From Purshia tridentata (taxonomy: Eukaryota; Streptophyta; Magnoliopsida; Rosales; Rosaceae): DNA of 64,000 nucleotides. Position 1 is the stretch's first letter. Each line of letters begins with the position of its first letter. Of the stretch, positions 1 to 14,132 are shown in pieces. The stretch spans positions 62,001 to 126,000 of the forward strand of contig QANT01007646.1 in the NCBI GenBank assembly GCA_003254885.1, given 5' to 3'. The notes beneath the pieces are model-generated. The model saw nothing but the letters and a program-made list of their open reading frames with translations. It was not told where the DNA came from and ran no database searches. The translations under genes and the position numbers were made by a program.

Positions 1-3000
1 TCAGTACTCGAATCGATCTAATCTTGTTGTCCTTGTTGTTATTGGTGTCTCAAGTTTCTTTAACATGCACTAGCTAGTACTGGCGTAGTAGAATGAAGAA
101 GGCCTAGGAAGTAGTGGAGAAGAGGACGAGGACGATCTATTGGGATGTTTGGTTTTGTTCGAATTTCAATTCTGATTTTCATGGATAATATTTTGATCTG
201 ATCGATGACCCATTCATCATCTAAATTAATTAATTAAAGTAACATTTATTTAATTAATTTGGTTTTTTGGTGTGGTTTTTGCGGCAGCTGCAGCATGCAT
301 TTGGATATGTGCGCATATATACTATATGGTATAGATATATAGATATTTAAATTGTTTGTTTGTTTCTTTATGATATTTGGTTGACTAGTTTTATAGAATA
401 TATTCTCCTCAATTCGATTTCTTCTTATCTGGGTTTGATATTGAATGCGCTTTCGAGGTGGTGGTGAACTCGAAGCCGCTTTTTCCCGTTTCTCCGTTCC
501 TTTGCCGGATGAAAATCAGAAAATGGGTAACGTCTAGGTTTCGTGTTTGGTTCACCCAACATGGTTTTTAAATTTAAATTGAAATTTCATATCCAAAACA
601 TTTCTGGAAACATCGAAATAAATAAAAAGAAAAAGCAAGGAACACGGATAGATGGACGGTCCAGATTTGCAAAAGGGTTTCTAGGTATGATCTCGTGCAT
701 TGCCAATTGGCAGGTAGGCATTCCAGTCCTAAAAGAGAACCTGATCATCTTCTCTAGCTAGCTATCTAGCTCTTCTTTTTAATTTCTGACTGTATGTATA
801 TATATGTATATATGATCATGTGTATGTGTACATATTAATTAGTCATTGCTTAAACGAATAATTACAATGGCATTTATGCCAACTACTTACCTGCAAAACT
901 GTAAAATTTAGGCATTTTGAATAGACTCGCGTGGATGTGACAACCATGCATTATAGCTCCTAGCTCTATAGCTTTCTGTTGGCCATGGTGATGATGCATA
1001 TAATAATGTTGCACATAATGAGCTGATAATGTTTAATACAGCTGAAACTATATAGATGTTATATATATCTAGGCTATATGTAACTAATTAATGAGATGTA
1101 GGGTTTAGGTTGATAGAGGTACGTACATACATATTTGTATGATATATAGGATCTTAATGAGGCTTCCATAGACTGCTAGATTTGGTACTTACGAAAGAAA
1201 CTTAAAGCTTTTGAAAAATTTCCATAGTTTTGTATTATCTATCTGACCTTTAACATGTGCAGTCTCATCTTCAATGTTCCCATTCAAACCTCACACTTCT
1301 CTTCTTCGGTTTTTTTTTTTTTTTTTNTTTTTTTTTTTCGATTTAGGAGACATGATTTATTGTACGCGCGTCTCATGGGTTGTTGCTGTATTTCAATTAA
1401 GCTTATGATAGAATATATATATATAAGAAATATGCATGGTCAAGATTCAATAACGTACCTTCATAGGGAACCATATATAGGAGTATCGTGAAAGTATGTA
1501 GCTAGCTAGAGCTGGTCAAAAGAAAAATTATGTATATTACTTACGAGAAAGAATTATTGGCTTGATCACTGAAATAAAATTACATAACTATAAATTGAAT
1601 ATGTAATGGGTGAGGAAAGCAGTACTGCTTATAAGACATTTGACTATAAATGCGGAATTAAGCATTTGACTTGATGATGTGGGTTGCCCTTGTATCTATC
1701 TAGCTATCACAAAGTAGAAAAAGTTGCGTTTTTTCTTAAGATCGATGTGCTAGCTTCAGTAATTGTACGTGATTTTGTTAATATATGGTAAGGTACAGTT
1801 GGAATTATCTGAAAGCACATGGTTAATTATGGGCACTTGCTTACATAAGTTTTTGATGATAGGGACAATCTACTAATTAAAAGAAATGGTATTTATCATA
1901 CGATATATGGAAATTAGATTATATATATGTGATATGTTGCCTTAATTTTTGTACATGAACTCGTGATAGCTAGACATGGAAATTAGAATCTATATAATTA
2001 ATGAAACTCTTAGTAGTGGCATAATTGCCTAGAATAATTGTTCTAGACATTTTAGGTGTCTTCAGAGGGGGTAAAGAAGCTTTTTACAAAAAGATTTGGA
2101 TGGATTATTTCAACATTATATTAAAGGGGGAAATCATCTTTGGGTTCAAAAAGTGTCCTTACTTTTTCAGCAAAATGAGGAGGGAGTCGGAAGGTGCACT
2201 ATTCCAATTCGATCGTATAACAATATATATTTAGTGGTGATTGCATGTATATACATGGTGGGGTATGAATTACATGCATAAAATGCCAATCTAAGGCTAT
2301 GTATGTATATAATATGTAAATATGTAATGGAACAATATCCATATACATAATGACAGTCAAACAATATATAGTGTAAGAAAATGGTTTGTTTCAGATGGTT
2401 AACTTGAAGTACTCTGGATATTTATTTTTTATATATATAGGGCAGCCAGACCATCATGATTTGGCTGCCACATAAATTAATAATCTCGTGATCATTATTC
2501 TATTCTATCAATATATAGAGGAAATCTCTAATTATTAATATATATGGTGGTCGATCCGATCTACAATATATGGGTCATATATCCAGCCCTAGATTAATAT
2601 TATATATATTTAAAAATCTGTAAATAAATATTACAGCTATATATATATAAGTTGTAATATGGGATATTCAAGAGCGAGCATAAGTCTTGATCGAACTACT
2701 AATGAGCTAGTAATGAGTATGGGCCTATGGGGTCGGTCATCAGGTCATGTGTATTTGGAACTTTTGTTGTGTCATTTTCAAGATCGATGAACATGGCTAG
2801 TTTTGATGAGCCAAATTAATTGTAGTCAAAAGTAATATTGACCCATGAATGAACAATATGTGAAACATTAATTTTTGCAAAGTAATTAGCCCGCCAAAAA
2901 ACGTTGAATACTTGAATCTAGCTAGAGGTTGAATTAAGGGCTCACGTACTGCACTCTTCTCAGTTCGATCACGATTGTAATTCTCCGGGTGTCTTTCTCT

Positions 3001-5298
3001 CTGACTTTAATGTCCAGCACAGCTTGTGATCAACTATAATGGTAGGGTACGTACTAATGTGAACCGTCATAAATGGTTAAGGACAATTATATATTAGCAA
3101 TCAATCACACCCTTATTTTCTGGCTTTGTGCATAATATATATGCAAACTAGGTAGCTCAGGATGGTCAGGTCACGAGTCAAAGGTTCTCGTGGAGAGAGA
3201 GACCTATCCCATCCCGAATATAATGCCTATTAATTTATATACCCCACCTCCACTTGTTACTATTAAACACGCATCTCTCTGTTTGAAAATGGACCACTGC
3301 ATGCATAAGCTTGGACATATTTAAAAGGAAAAAAGTTTATGACAAATTTCTGGTCACATGAGTAATTAAGTAACGTATAGGCTATAGAATTAATATTAGT
3401 GAATAGTGACTCATATATAGACTTTAAAGCCAAATTAAAGGTCCAAACCGGTTGTAGCCGGTGATGACTCAGTAAAAGCAAGTCTGCTTAATTACTCTTT
3501 GACACGAAGTGGGCATGATTTGGAGTTATAGTTGAATATTCTTCGATCTGGATGGCAAAACCCTAGAATTTATGACAGTATCAGTGGAATGAATTAATGT
3601 TGGGCAATTGCTTGCTGTTAATATATAGGCTTTCCAGCTAAGGCTAGTAGAAGCGTTTAGCCAAGGAAATAGGTTGCGGCCAGAATCGCATGCGAATTGC
3701 TGCCGTTCATCTCTTTCGATTGTCTTGCCCTTGTTGCTATGCTACATGCTAGCCTACCTTCATCGTACGTGGTCCAACCTTCTCTGCTAGCTACTGTATT
3801 GTGTGGTGCTAATCCTTGTGATTTTCTATGTTAAAGCCATACTGTCTGCTATCATGCCCATTGCCCAATCCCAATCCCTGCCTCAGCCTATAACCCATCA
3901 TTTTGTGTTTAGGTTTTGTCTGTGTAAATCCATTTTGGGCCCAATTTTCTGTGCATGATATCTATTTTCGGCCTAAACCATAGGTATCAGATTCAAAAAG
4001 AAAAGAAGAGAAACTATAGGAACCCAATTGAAAAAACACGCAAATTATATTTGGTTCTTTTCCCTTACAATTGTATCACCATATAAAGAAAAAACTTAGA
4101 ATAAGAAAGGAAAAAATTAGAGCTGCTACGACAACATCCATTCCAATTCAAGAGGTACTTTAGTTGTCAATCCCAATTCAAGGGGTATTTTCAGGGCTAG
4201 TATATATGGAGAGAGTCAATAGATAACTCTTTGAGACCATGCCTCTATATATATATATATATATGTGGGTGTGTGTGTGTGTGTGTTAGGCTTGCATAAT
4301 AATTATTTATTAATTAATTAATTGACATTCATGAGTTTTGAATTCATGATATACATATACTATACAAATGGTTATTAGCCGGCTCAAGTAATGTTTGAGT
4401 TACATTTTTAATTTTTTTGTTATTTTAAAATTTTTAATTTGAAGAATTATGATTTGTGCGAGTACTTATTGAAACAAAATCAAGTGAATATACAATGATA
4501 CATAGAGAGTTGAGAGCCTCATTTTATGGTTCTCTCAATGCCACAAAAACTTAAGACTGGCTGAATATTTTAAAGAAATATATGTTTTTTTTTTTTTTTT
4601 GCTTAGAGTATTTCAGAAAATACTGATAGTAAAAGGATTATCTGAGGTTGACTTTGCAAAATATAGGAACAAGTAAAAGAAAAATGTGGTGGGCCTGGAC
4701 CCTATATATCTTTGGTGTTAATGTAAAAATTAAGAGTTTCTAGATCGGCCTAGTTGAGATTTGGTCCATTAATATTCATGGCCCAACTTGGTGTATCCAA
4801 TCAGGCAACCACAAAACGAAACGGAATATAACGTTTCTTAATCCGGAAGGTGGGAAAATACGTGATTGTGACGTTGAAAATCACATGCCAACAAGTAGGT
4901 CCAGGCGTGCAGCTGTTCCATTTGATCTCCCTAAAACGGTGCGTTGCCATTTCGCGCGTACGGCTCTTCAAGGTAAAAACCCAAAAAAGAAAAATTCGTG
5001 AGCCAATAGTATTTGATTTTTCAAACTGCAATCGGCCTATCAGCCTATGACACGTTAGCGCCAAACGACGCCGAAGCGTGAACTTTAAAAGTTAAAAGGC
5101 GAAAAAGCGTTGACACACAAGGCGGCAACGGTAGGTATCTGGTAAACGAAAACAAACGAAAACACAGGAAAAATGTGTGAAATCTGAAGCCCTTTGAACC
5201 TCAGAATCAGAAGAAATTAGACATAGAAGTTATAGAACATCGGTAATCTCTTGTATTTTTTATTTTTTATAGATCAAATAGCAAAAATTAAAGTGAAA
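1..5298. other. AT-rich intergenic region
   Basis: No gene was recognised in this stretch. The open frames are short and lack family motifs. It is rich in TATATA and CTAGCTAG-type sequence, and has a poly-T run interrupted by a single N near 1327. A (TA)n(TG)n microsatellite lies at about 4242-4286. The last few hundred bases are the promoter and 5' leader of the V-ATPase gene. The first few hundred bases could be the tail of a gene outside the window, but nothing shows this. Confidence 0.6.
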
Positions 5299-8200
5299 AT
5301 GGGGACGCCATGGGAATGCTGGCCAACAATGGATCTGCTGCGGTCGGAGGAAATGCAATTGGTGCAACTCATCATTCCCGTCGAATCGTCTCACCGCGCC
5401 ATCTCCTACCTCGGCGATCTCGGCCTTTTTCAATTCAAAGATGTGAGTTCCCTCGCATTGTTCATTGTTGCCTTCACATTTTTTTTTAATTGCCTTCTAA
5501 TTTTTGGAGTTCTGTTATCTTGAAGCTCAATGCAGAAAAGAGCCCGTTCCAGCGAACCTATGCCGTTCAGGTGAGTTCGTTTCCTATTTTTGAATTAATA
5601 ATTTAATTTTGGATTTTCATGGAATATGCGATCGATCAAAAGGTAATGCGTATGGAGTATGGAAAATCTTTAGAAATAAATTAATTGCGAGTTTTAACAT
5701 TGCTAGCATGTTGCTTCAACACGATTGCCGTGGTTTCTGTGGTTTTGTGAATAATTGGCGAAAAATTTGATTCATTATGAAAGTTTCGTTTTGAATTTTG
5801 AATTTATGTGTTGTCGTGTGTGTGCTTGTGTCTGGCATCATCCAGATCAAGCGATGCGGGGAAATGGCGCGCAGGTTACGATTCTTCAGGGAAAAAATGA
5901 AGAAGGCTGGCTTGTCACCCTCAACAAGGTCTACAAGCAGCACCAATATTGATCTTGATCATTTGGAGGTAGTTTAAGAAGTTGATTTGCTATTTTAAGT
6001 ATTTGGGCTTATTATGTTCTGTATTGAATAAAATTTTTTCTTTTTGGTGTGTGTGTGCATGTTTCCAGGTTAAACTTGGTGAACTTGAAGCTGAGCTATT
6101 AGAAATTAATGCGAACAACGACCAATTACAACGCACTTATAGTGAGTTATTGGAATATAAACTTGTTCTGCAGAAGGTATGTCTTGTTTTTCTGCTTTTT
6201 CTGTGAGTTATGAGAGCATGTTTACATTTTAGTTCGATGTGTACTGAGAAATTTGATGCCTCATCTCCCTATTATGATCTCTCTCTCTCTCTGTTTCTCT
6301 CTCTAGTGGAAGAGAGCTATTTCTTGCATAATGAATCAGATCAGTTATTATAACATTGCTTTTCTACATCTGATCCATAAACTGATGTCGCCTTTTTTAC
6401 TTGTTTCAGGCTGGCGAGTTTTTCAGTTCAGCTCAGAGCAGTGCTGCAGCTCAGCAGAGAGAATTTGAAGTGCAGCAAAGTGGTGAAAGATCCATTGACA
6501 GTCCATTATTACTCGAACAAGTGCAGCTTTGTACTTTCGCTCTTTAATTTTTTTTTTTTTTTCCAGATGAATGTTTTTTCTTTGCATTTGGGGTGATGTT
6601 TTAGGGCTTTATCTGCTGTAGGAAATGACAACAGACCCCTCAAAGCATGTTAAGCTTGGGTTCATTAGTGGTCTTGTTCCAAGATCCAAGTCAATGACCT
6701 TTGAACGGATTCTGTTTCGTGCAACCAGGGGTAATGTGTTTTTGAAGCAAGCTGTGGTCAATGACCCAGTGGTTGATCCCGTTTCAGGAGAGAAGGTTAA
6801 TACTCAATAACATAATATTTTAATTTTCAGTTATATTTTTGGTTAGGTCCTCTGAGAATGCATGGTATACATGTATGCATTGCATGCTCTTTTTATTCTT
6901 TAATTTTTTTGCAAAATGTATCTTCAGGATTGAAATTTTGTTCCTCTTATTTTACTTATGCACTTTTATGTATGCGCACACACACACAGATGATGGTTTA
7001 TCTTCCTGCTTGATGTATTTTTAATGCGTGTGTGTGTGTTAATTGCGTACATATATGTCCTAGATTTCATTTCTTCGTGCAGGATGGTTTAACTCTTTCA
7101 TGAGTTTTTCTTCTAGAGAAATTGATAATGTATTATCTTACAGGTTGAGAAAAATGTATTTATCGTCTTCTTCTCTGGGGAAAGAGCAAAGAACAAAATT
7201 CTGAAAATATGTGAAGCTTTTGGAGCAAACCGTTACCCATTTACAGATGACTTGGGAAAACAATTTCAGTTGATCAGAGAGGTATGCGGTATTCTTCATT
7301 ACTGATTTCGGTGTGCAATCAAAAGCTTTCGGATACTACAACTACATTATTTTTAGATTAAAACTTTTGTCTTTGTTCATCATGTGTATTTGAGAAACTT
7401 ACACAGCTAGGATATCTTATCTTGGTCATATCGGTGGACTGGGTCCAGTAATATACTTTTTGTCTGATTGCGAATATGTCATTACTTACAGTCACTGTTC
7501 AATCTGAATTCTATAACCACTTTAATTTCTAGGTGTCTGGAAAACTTTCAGAGCTGAAGATCACTATAGATGCTGGATTGTTGCACCGGAGCTGTTTATT
7601 ACAGACAATTGGCCTTCAATATGAGCAGTGGAACCTTCTGGTTTGTTTGAGTTCTTTTATTTGACATTCCCAAAGCTTATGCATCTGTCTACAGTTTTCT
7701 CTTTAATGTGTGTACGGATACACTCGTGGCCATCCACAACTGTATCTGGTCAAAATCACTGAGTTTAGTTTAGGTTGATCACAGAATTTTATTCTTCAAT
7801 GACTTGACAGGTGAAGAAGGAAAAATCCATTTACCACACGTTAAACATGCTCAGCATTGATGTGACAAAGAAGTGTTTTGTTGCAGAAGGTTGGTGTCCT
7901 GTATTTGCATCAAATCAGGTTTGCTCTTTTATCCTGTAGCACTTTCCTGTTAAAATTTAGAGCACTAATTTCATTCATAAATATTGTCATGAATCATTTG
8001 TAAGTGCAATGTATCTTTGAAGATTATTAATTAACTTAGGCTTGATTTTTACAGATTCGAAATGCGTTGCAGCGGGCAGCCTTGGATAGCAACTCTGAAG
8101 TTGGGGCCATATTCCAGGTTTTGGATACAAAGGAATCCCCACCAACCTATTTTCGCACAAACAAATTCACTTCTGCTTTTCAAGAAATTGTTGATGCATA

Positions 8201-8300
8201 TGGGTGAGTCAGTTTGCAGGTTATGTCTATACAAGATCTAGCACTATGTTTGATTGGAGAATTGTTAGATAGGAAACCCGATCTATATGGGAGTTAGTGG

Positions 8301-8362
<62 letters not shown>

Positions 8363-10810
8363 GGGGATTCTGTTATGAAAGGTTTGGGAAAGTACCTATT
8401 TGTTCCCTCTTTTATCCAGTGTCTAATGGTACTATCATCACAGGGTTGCCAAGTATCAGGAGTTTAATCCTGGTGTATACACGATTGTCACATTCCCTTT
8501 CCTTTTTGCTGTAATGTTTGGAGATTGGGGCCATGGTATTTGCTTGTTGCTGGCAACGCTATATTTCATAATCAGGGAGAGGAGGTTTTCTAGTCAGGTA
8601 ATGCTGCGTGGCTTTCTGACAGTAGACAATGGGCTCTCTGGTTCTTGTAATTATCGCATGGTTCTCTTACTCAATTTGTTGACAACAGAAACTTGGGGAC
8701 ATTGTAGAAATGACGTTTGGTGGCCGTTATGTTATTATGATGATGGCGCTGTTCTCAATCTACACAGGATTGATATATAATGAATTCTTTTCAGTCCCAT
8801 TTGAATTATTTGGGCCATCTGCCTATGCTTGTCGTGACCCATCATGCAGGTGCACAATCAATCTGAGATACTTAAACATATTTGGGGTATATCAATCCCA
8901 TTCTAGTTGATTACACTTACTTTTTTTTGTTGTAGTGATTCTACTACAGTGGGTTTGACCAAGGTGCGTGGCACTTACCCATTTGGAGTGGACCCCAAAT
9001 GGCATGGTTCCCGGTCTGAGTTACCGTTTCTGAACTCATTGAAGATGAAGATGTCAATCCTACTTGGACTAGCCCAGATGAATCTTGGAATTATATTGAG
9101 TTACTTTAATGCAAAATTCTTTGAAGATAACCTGAATATCTGGTAAGCTATATTGGTCAACTTGATCTTGTATTTGTTACTACATGTGCAACACTTAGTC
9201 GGAATGGTGTTATCCTTCTCTGTCTCACTTTTGTTTAACGCTTCTAGAGTGATTGTTTGAGATATTCTATGTATCTATCACGATGCACGTCCAACCTTAG
9301 GTATGAAATTAGATGCTTACATTACCGTTCATAACTAACCAAGCTGGTTATGGGTTAGTTCCTTAATGTTGACTATCAAGTCATCATTCTTGACTATTAA
9401 CTAATTATGTTTTTTAGGTACCAATTTGTTCCTCAGATTATATTTTTAAACAGCCTGTTTGGCTACCTTTCACTCCTAATTATTGTGAAATGGTGCACTG
9501 GTTCACAAGCTGATTTGTATCATGTAATGATATACATGTTCCTGAGTCCTTTTGACGATCTGGGTGAAAATCAGCTTTTTTTTGGGCAAACATTTCTTCA
9601 GGTTTGATTCTATTTCGTTGGATTATACCAAAATTTTGTCAAACAGGATGGAACAGTGACACTAATCTAAAACATGCCCTGTTAATTACCAGATTCTGTT
9701 ACTACTATCAGCTCTTGTTGCTGTGCCATGGATGCTATTTCCAAAGCCTTATTTCTTGAAAAAGAAACATGAGGAGGTACGCTTAACTATGCTCTTATCT
9801 ATATATTTTTAAGATACGTTTCTCACATCCTAGAATCTTTTATTTCTAGATTGCATTCTATATTTCTTTTGGCCCTCTTATCATCTCTTGATATCCTGTT
9901 TCCTCAGAGGCACCAAGGTCAATCCTATGCACTGCTTCACGGTGGTGAAACTGGTGATGAACCTCTTGACGAGGAAAACCATCACAATTTGCATAGTCAT
10001 GACGACTTTGAATTCAGTGAGGTCTTCGTACACCAACTCATACATACCATAGAGTTTGTGCTTGGGGCAGTGTCTAATACAGCTTCATATCTACGTTTAT
10101 GGGCTCTCAGGTGGGCAGCTAGCAACTTGATACCACTTTGTAGCATTCATGCTTAATTAGGCATCTTGCACATCAAAAATAGTTGTTGATACATTTTAGA
10201 GTATTCAACTGTGCATTATCATGGGTACACGATTGGAATTTGAAATGTGTAAGCATTATTGGATACGTAACATCTTACAATAACAGAGAATTGATTTTGT
10301 AGAAAAGTTGTGGTTTTATTGAAGATAATTGCATTTGATTAGATGGTTTTATAGGTCTTAATTATTGAAAATGAAATCATTGACCACAATACTTTCTTTC
10401 AGTTATCAGTATTACATGATGATTATCTTGTTTGTCCCTTTTTTGCTTTGTTCAGTTTGGCTCATTCAGAGTTGTCCAGTGTATTCTATGACAAGGTTCT
10501 ACTTCTAGCCTGGGGGTAAGTACTTTTTTTACTCATGTTCTTGCTGTTACTGAACTTTGAGATCTCCAATAAGCAGAATAACTAATCTGTTGGGAATTAC
10601 TGCAGGTTCAACAATGTCGTTATTCTAATCATTGGCATAATTGTTTTCATAAGTGCAACTGTTGGAGTGCTACTAGTGATGGAGACCTTAAGTGCATTCT
10701 TACATGCCTTGAGGCTTCATTGGGTGGAGTTCCAGAACAAGTTTTATGAGGGCACTGGCTACAAATTCTACCCTTTTTCATTTGCATTACTCAGTGAGGA
10801 GGACGAGTAA
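5299..10810 (+). CDS. VHA-a: V-type proton ATPase subunit a (vacuolar VHA-a2/a3 type)
   Basis: This is the membrane-embedded 100-kDa subunit a of the V0 sector, which forms the proton half-channels. Exons: 5299-5442, 5526-5570, 5846-5968, 6069-6176, 6410-6520, 6622-6795, 7144-7281, 7533-7640, 7811-7918, 8055-8203, 8444-8597, 8689-8849, 8936-9142, 9418-9601, 9693-9776, 9908-10110, 10456-10515, 10606-10810. All junctions are GT-AG, the frame closes, and the product is 821 aa, the length I recall for the tonoplast a2/a3 isoforms (a1 is slightly shorter). The N-terminal cytosolic half opens with [20 protein letters not shown]. The membrane half starts near residue 405 and includes [11 protein letters not shown]. 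The essential proton-path arginine is about residue 729 in [17 protein letters not shown]. The N-terminus ([10 protein letters not shown]) fits the a2/a3 clade better than the trans-Golgi a1 clade. I infer tonoplast location from that. The gene looks intact. Confidence 0.96.
8304..8360 (+). repeat. (GA)n microsatellite in VHA-a intron 10
   Basis: About 28 uninterrupted GA dinucleotides lie inside the intron between the exons ending at 8203 and starting at 8444. A perfect tract of this length is likely to vary in length between individuals. It does not touch either splice site. Confidence 0.95.
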
Positions 10811-12168
10811 TACACTGCTGTTTTCATTTGTACATTTTATAAATAAACTATTCTATTCATTGGGTGCTCTTTTTCTCCTCTTATACAAAAAGTTACTCCC
10901 GAACAGCTGATGGTTGTAAAAAACAGAATTGTATTGATATGATCAAATATACAAATATACTAATACAAGAGTGCTTTTCTTGTAAGGAACAAGAGATGCA
11001 GAGAGGCTCATTGATTAGTGTGGGAGAGCTCGTTTTTTGTCCGTAAATTCTCTCCGCAAGCGAAAAAAATCCACTTATACAAAACTGTTAGAATGTATTA
11101 TTGTATTTGTTCATGAACTTTTGCTCTTACAATGTGTGCTTTTTCAACTTAAAGCTCTGTTTAATCTTCTGTAACCATGGTCAAAAATCCGAAGCAATAT
11201 GATGGACATCGGCTAAGATCGGCCTTAAGGCCCACGGCCCAATACACAATTGGGTCAGACCCATTACGTGTTAAAATCAAATACGGGTCAACAATGATTA
11301 GACGTGTGAGAGACTTGGAGGATTGAACAACGTTAATATTTACAAATTTCGTAATGAGCGCACAGCTATTCTCTACAGCTATGAACCTATGCCTGTGCCT
11401 GGAATGAAAACCCACGGTATTTTAAAACACCTAGCAACCATGTCTTCCTTTTGACCACTAGTTTTCATATAGGCACGTATGATTAATAGGAGGAAATCTA
11501 CATCTAATTAATATAAAAAATTTGTAGAAAAATCAAATACTTTAGTTTAAAGAAAAAAAGAAAAGAAACAATAATTATGAAAAGCGCGGTTCATGATGAG
11601 AGGCAGGCGCGCTTCTCCATAATTAACAATTTCATAACCTCACTTAGTTTAGTTTAGTTCCTTATTAGGTTAGCGTGAAGGAAACTTAAAGCAAACCCTT
11701 TGGATCACTCTCTCTGATTCTTAGAATCTAGGAATCTCTCAGATAGTAGTCTGATGCTCTAAGCCTTCAATCAAACGATTCAAACCCCGTAGCATATTAC
11801 ATCAAAATGGAAACGGTACGTGGTTTTCTTGTCTGTTTCATAGACAGACGGCCAAGGACGGAAAGTGTATGCATAATACTCAACGTTTGTATTGGTCCCC
11901 TACATCGAAATGCGAACCAATTAGCTAGCTTGCAAAGTTTGTGTATCAGTCCTAGCCTTCTAGCCTTCCTTTCCAAGTCCAAAGTTCTTACTATTATACG
12001 TAATGGCATTGGCAAGCCCCCCAAACCCTTTCCATTTGGGGTAAACGTCCTTCTACTTGTATCTACACTATAATCAATTCAAGTCCATCTCTACCTTCTT
12101 CTTTAAAATCTAATTAATTGCTTAAGCTTCCATTATCAGTTTCAGATCAGATTGGGATCAGAGAGATC
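10811..12168. other. Intergenic: VHA-a 3' flank and TM6 promoter
   Basis: No coding region was recognised. The first part is probably the VHA-a 3' UTR, and the last few hundred bases are the TM6 promoter and leader. I looked for CArG boxes of the form CC(A/T)6GG upstream of TM6 and saw no perfect one. Confidence 0.5.
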
Positions 12169-14132
12169 ATGGCGAGGGGTAAGATCCAAATCAAGAGAAT
12201 AGAGAACTCCACGAATAGGCAGGTCACCTACTCCAAGAGAAGGAACGGCCTCTTCAAGAAGGCCAATGAGCTCACCGTTCTCTGTGATGCCAAGGTTTCT
12301 CTCATCATGGTCTCTGCTTCTGGAAAACTCCATGAATTCATCAGCTCCTCCACCACGTAACTAATCTCTCTCTCCCCCTCTCTCCCCAAAACCCTAGGTT
12401 TTTCTTATCAGTACTACTAACTATAAGCAGTTTTTCATTTTTCATTTGCTTCTATGGTGTTTATTAGAACAAAGCAATTCTTCGACCAGTACCAACAGAA
12501 TCTCGGAATCGATCTTTGGAGCTCGCACTATGAGGTCTCTCCCTCGCTCTCTCTCTCTATTTTATATAAGCATATGTTTTTGTGTATATATATATGTATA
12601 TATATATTTGTGGTAATTATGTGTGCAGGCAATGCAAGAGGAATTGAGGAAGCTGAAAGAGGTGAATTGGAATCTTCGGAGGCAGATCAGGTAATTAATT
12701 AATGCATATAAACAAGTTATTTTCTTACTGATTATTTGGATCCGAAGTATATATTTATAGTGAGTGTGTGTGATCTAGCTTGCTCGATCTGTTGATAGGC
12801 ATAGGGTGGGCGAGTGCTTGAACGATATGAGTTTTCACCAACTGCGTGGTCATGAGCTAGATATGGAAAAAGCTGTCACGGTTATTCGGAACCGCAAGGT
12901 GGGTTGTGTTTATATCTTCGCCCCTGACCTTTTCCAATACTTTATTATTGTTGTTCTTGTTGTCATGCTCTTGCTATTGTCATTCCTTTTTTTCATTAAT
13001 GATGTGCAATTTAATATAAAATTAGAACAAAGTATACACAGAACCATGAGCAGAATGTTATTGTTGCTTGAAAACCTTGTTCTTGATGGATAAGACAATA
13101 TTAATTGTCTTCCCAAAATAACATCTTGATCGCCAAAATGGGCTCTGCCCTTTGAATGGCAGTAGTTGTCTTACACCAGATAGGTTAATGATATATATAT
13201 ATACCAATGAATCACAATATTAGTAATGAGAGTTTGCTTCCTTAATTCTTTAGAATTTTTGTTCATTCTTTTTTCTGTCAAGTTGTGTGTCATTGATAGC
13301 GTACAATTTGAAGTATTTTTTTTTTTTTTTTCTGATCATTTTATTATAGTGTCTCTCCTCTTTTCACGGATCTATCAAAAAATGGGTGATATATGTAGAC
13401 CACATTTGAGAGAATAAAGGAAATGAGTTAAGTTTGAGACACTGAGAGCAATTAAATTCGGCCTTCTATTTTTTAGTTCATGGTAGCATGAAATACCCAT
13501 TTGTGTTTCTCCAATTTATTTCTAATTTTTGTGCATATGCGCGACCATCCCGAGACTTGCTTGCTAGTGTTGTTGTGAATTGTGAAACACTGTATCTTTC
13601 TAACCGAGTGTTAAATCTGTAATGATTGACAGATTAAGCTGATCTCTAATCAGATTGATACTCAGAGGAAGAAGGTAATGCCAATTGACCTTTGGTAATC
13701 TTTTGGTCCTATCCTATGTTTGTTCTTTTCTTTTAGTTATTTTGTTGGCTGACGGAATCTTTAATTATTTGGGAGTTTATTCTTGTTGGACTAATGGAAT
13801 CTCTCTTTTTTACTTGGTCACAGGTACGGAGTGCAGCACAGATGAACAAGGAACTCCATGAATTTGTATGCACTGTGCAGCAAAGCATATTAATTATTTA
13901 ATTAGTAATTCCAATATTATATAATATAATATATTTAATTTTTGTTTGAATACAGGATGAAAGGGGTGATCCACACTATGGATTAGTTGAGAATGGAGGG
14001 GATTATGATTCTTGTGTTGGCTACTCAAATGGGAATGAAGGCCGTAACATATTTGCTCTAAGGCTGCAGTCTAGCCACCCTGAACTTCACAGTGGCGCAT
14101 CAGGATCGGATATCACTTATGCCTTGCTTTGA
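12169..14132 (+). CDS. TM6: MADS-box transcription factor TM6-like (paleoAP3, B-class)
   Basis: MIKC-type MADS factor of the AP3/DEF lineage. Such proteins pair with PISTILLATA to specify petals and stamens. Exons: 12169-12356, 12468-12534, 12629-12690, 12799-12898, 13633-13674, 13824-13865, 13956-14132, the seven-exon layout of AP3-type genes. The product is 225 aa. The MADS domain is residues 1-60 and starts [20 protein letters not shown]. The I region follows ([19 protein letters not shown]), then a K domain to about residue 165. The C-terminus has a PI-derived motif ([14 protein letters not shown]) and ends SDITYALL, with [12 protein letters not shown] before it. These features match TM6 rather than euAP3, whose tail is nearer DLTTFALLE. 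The 734-bp fourth intron is the longest. TM6 is retained in many eudicots but absent from Arabidopsis. The gene looks intact, and expression is not visible from sequence. Confidence 0.93.
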
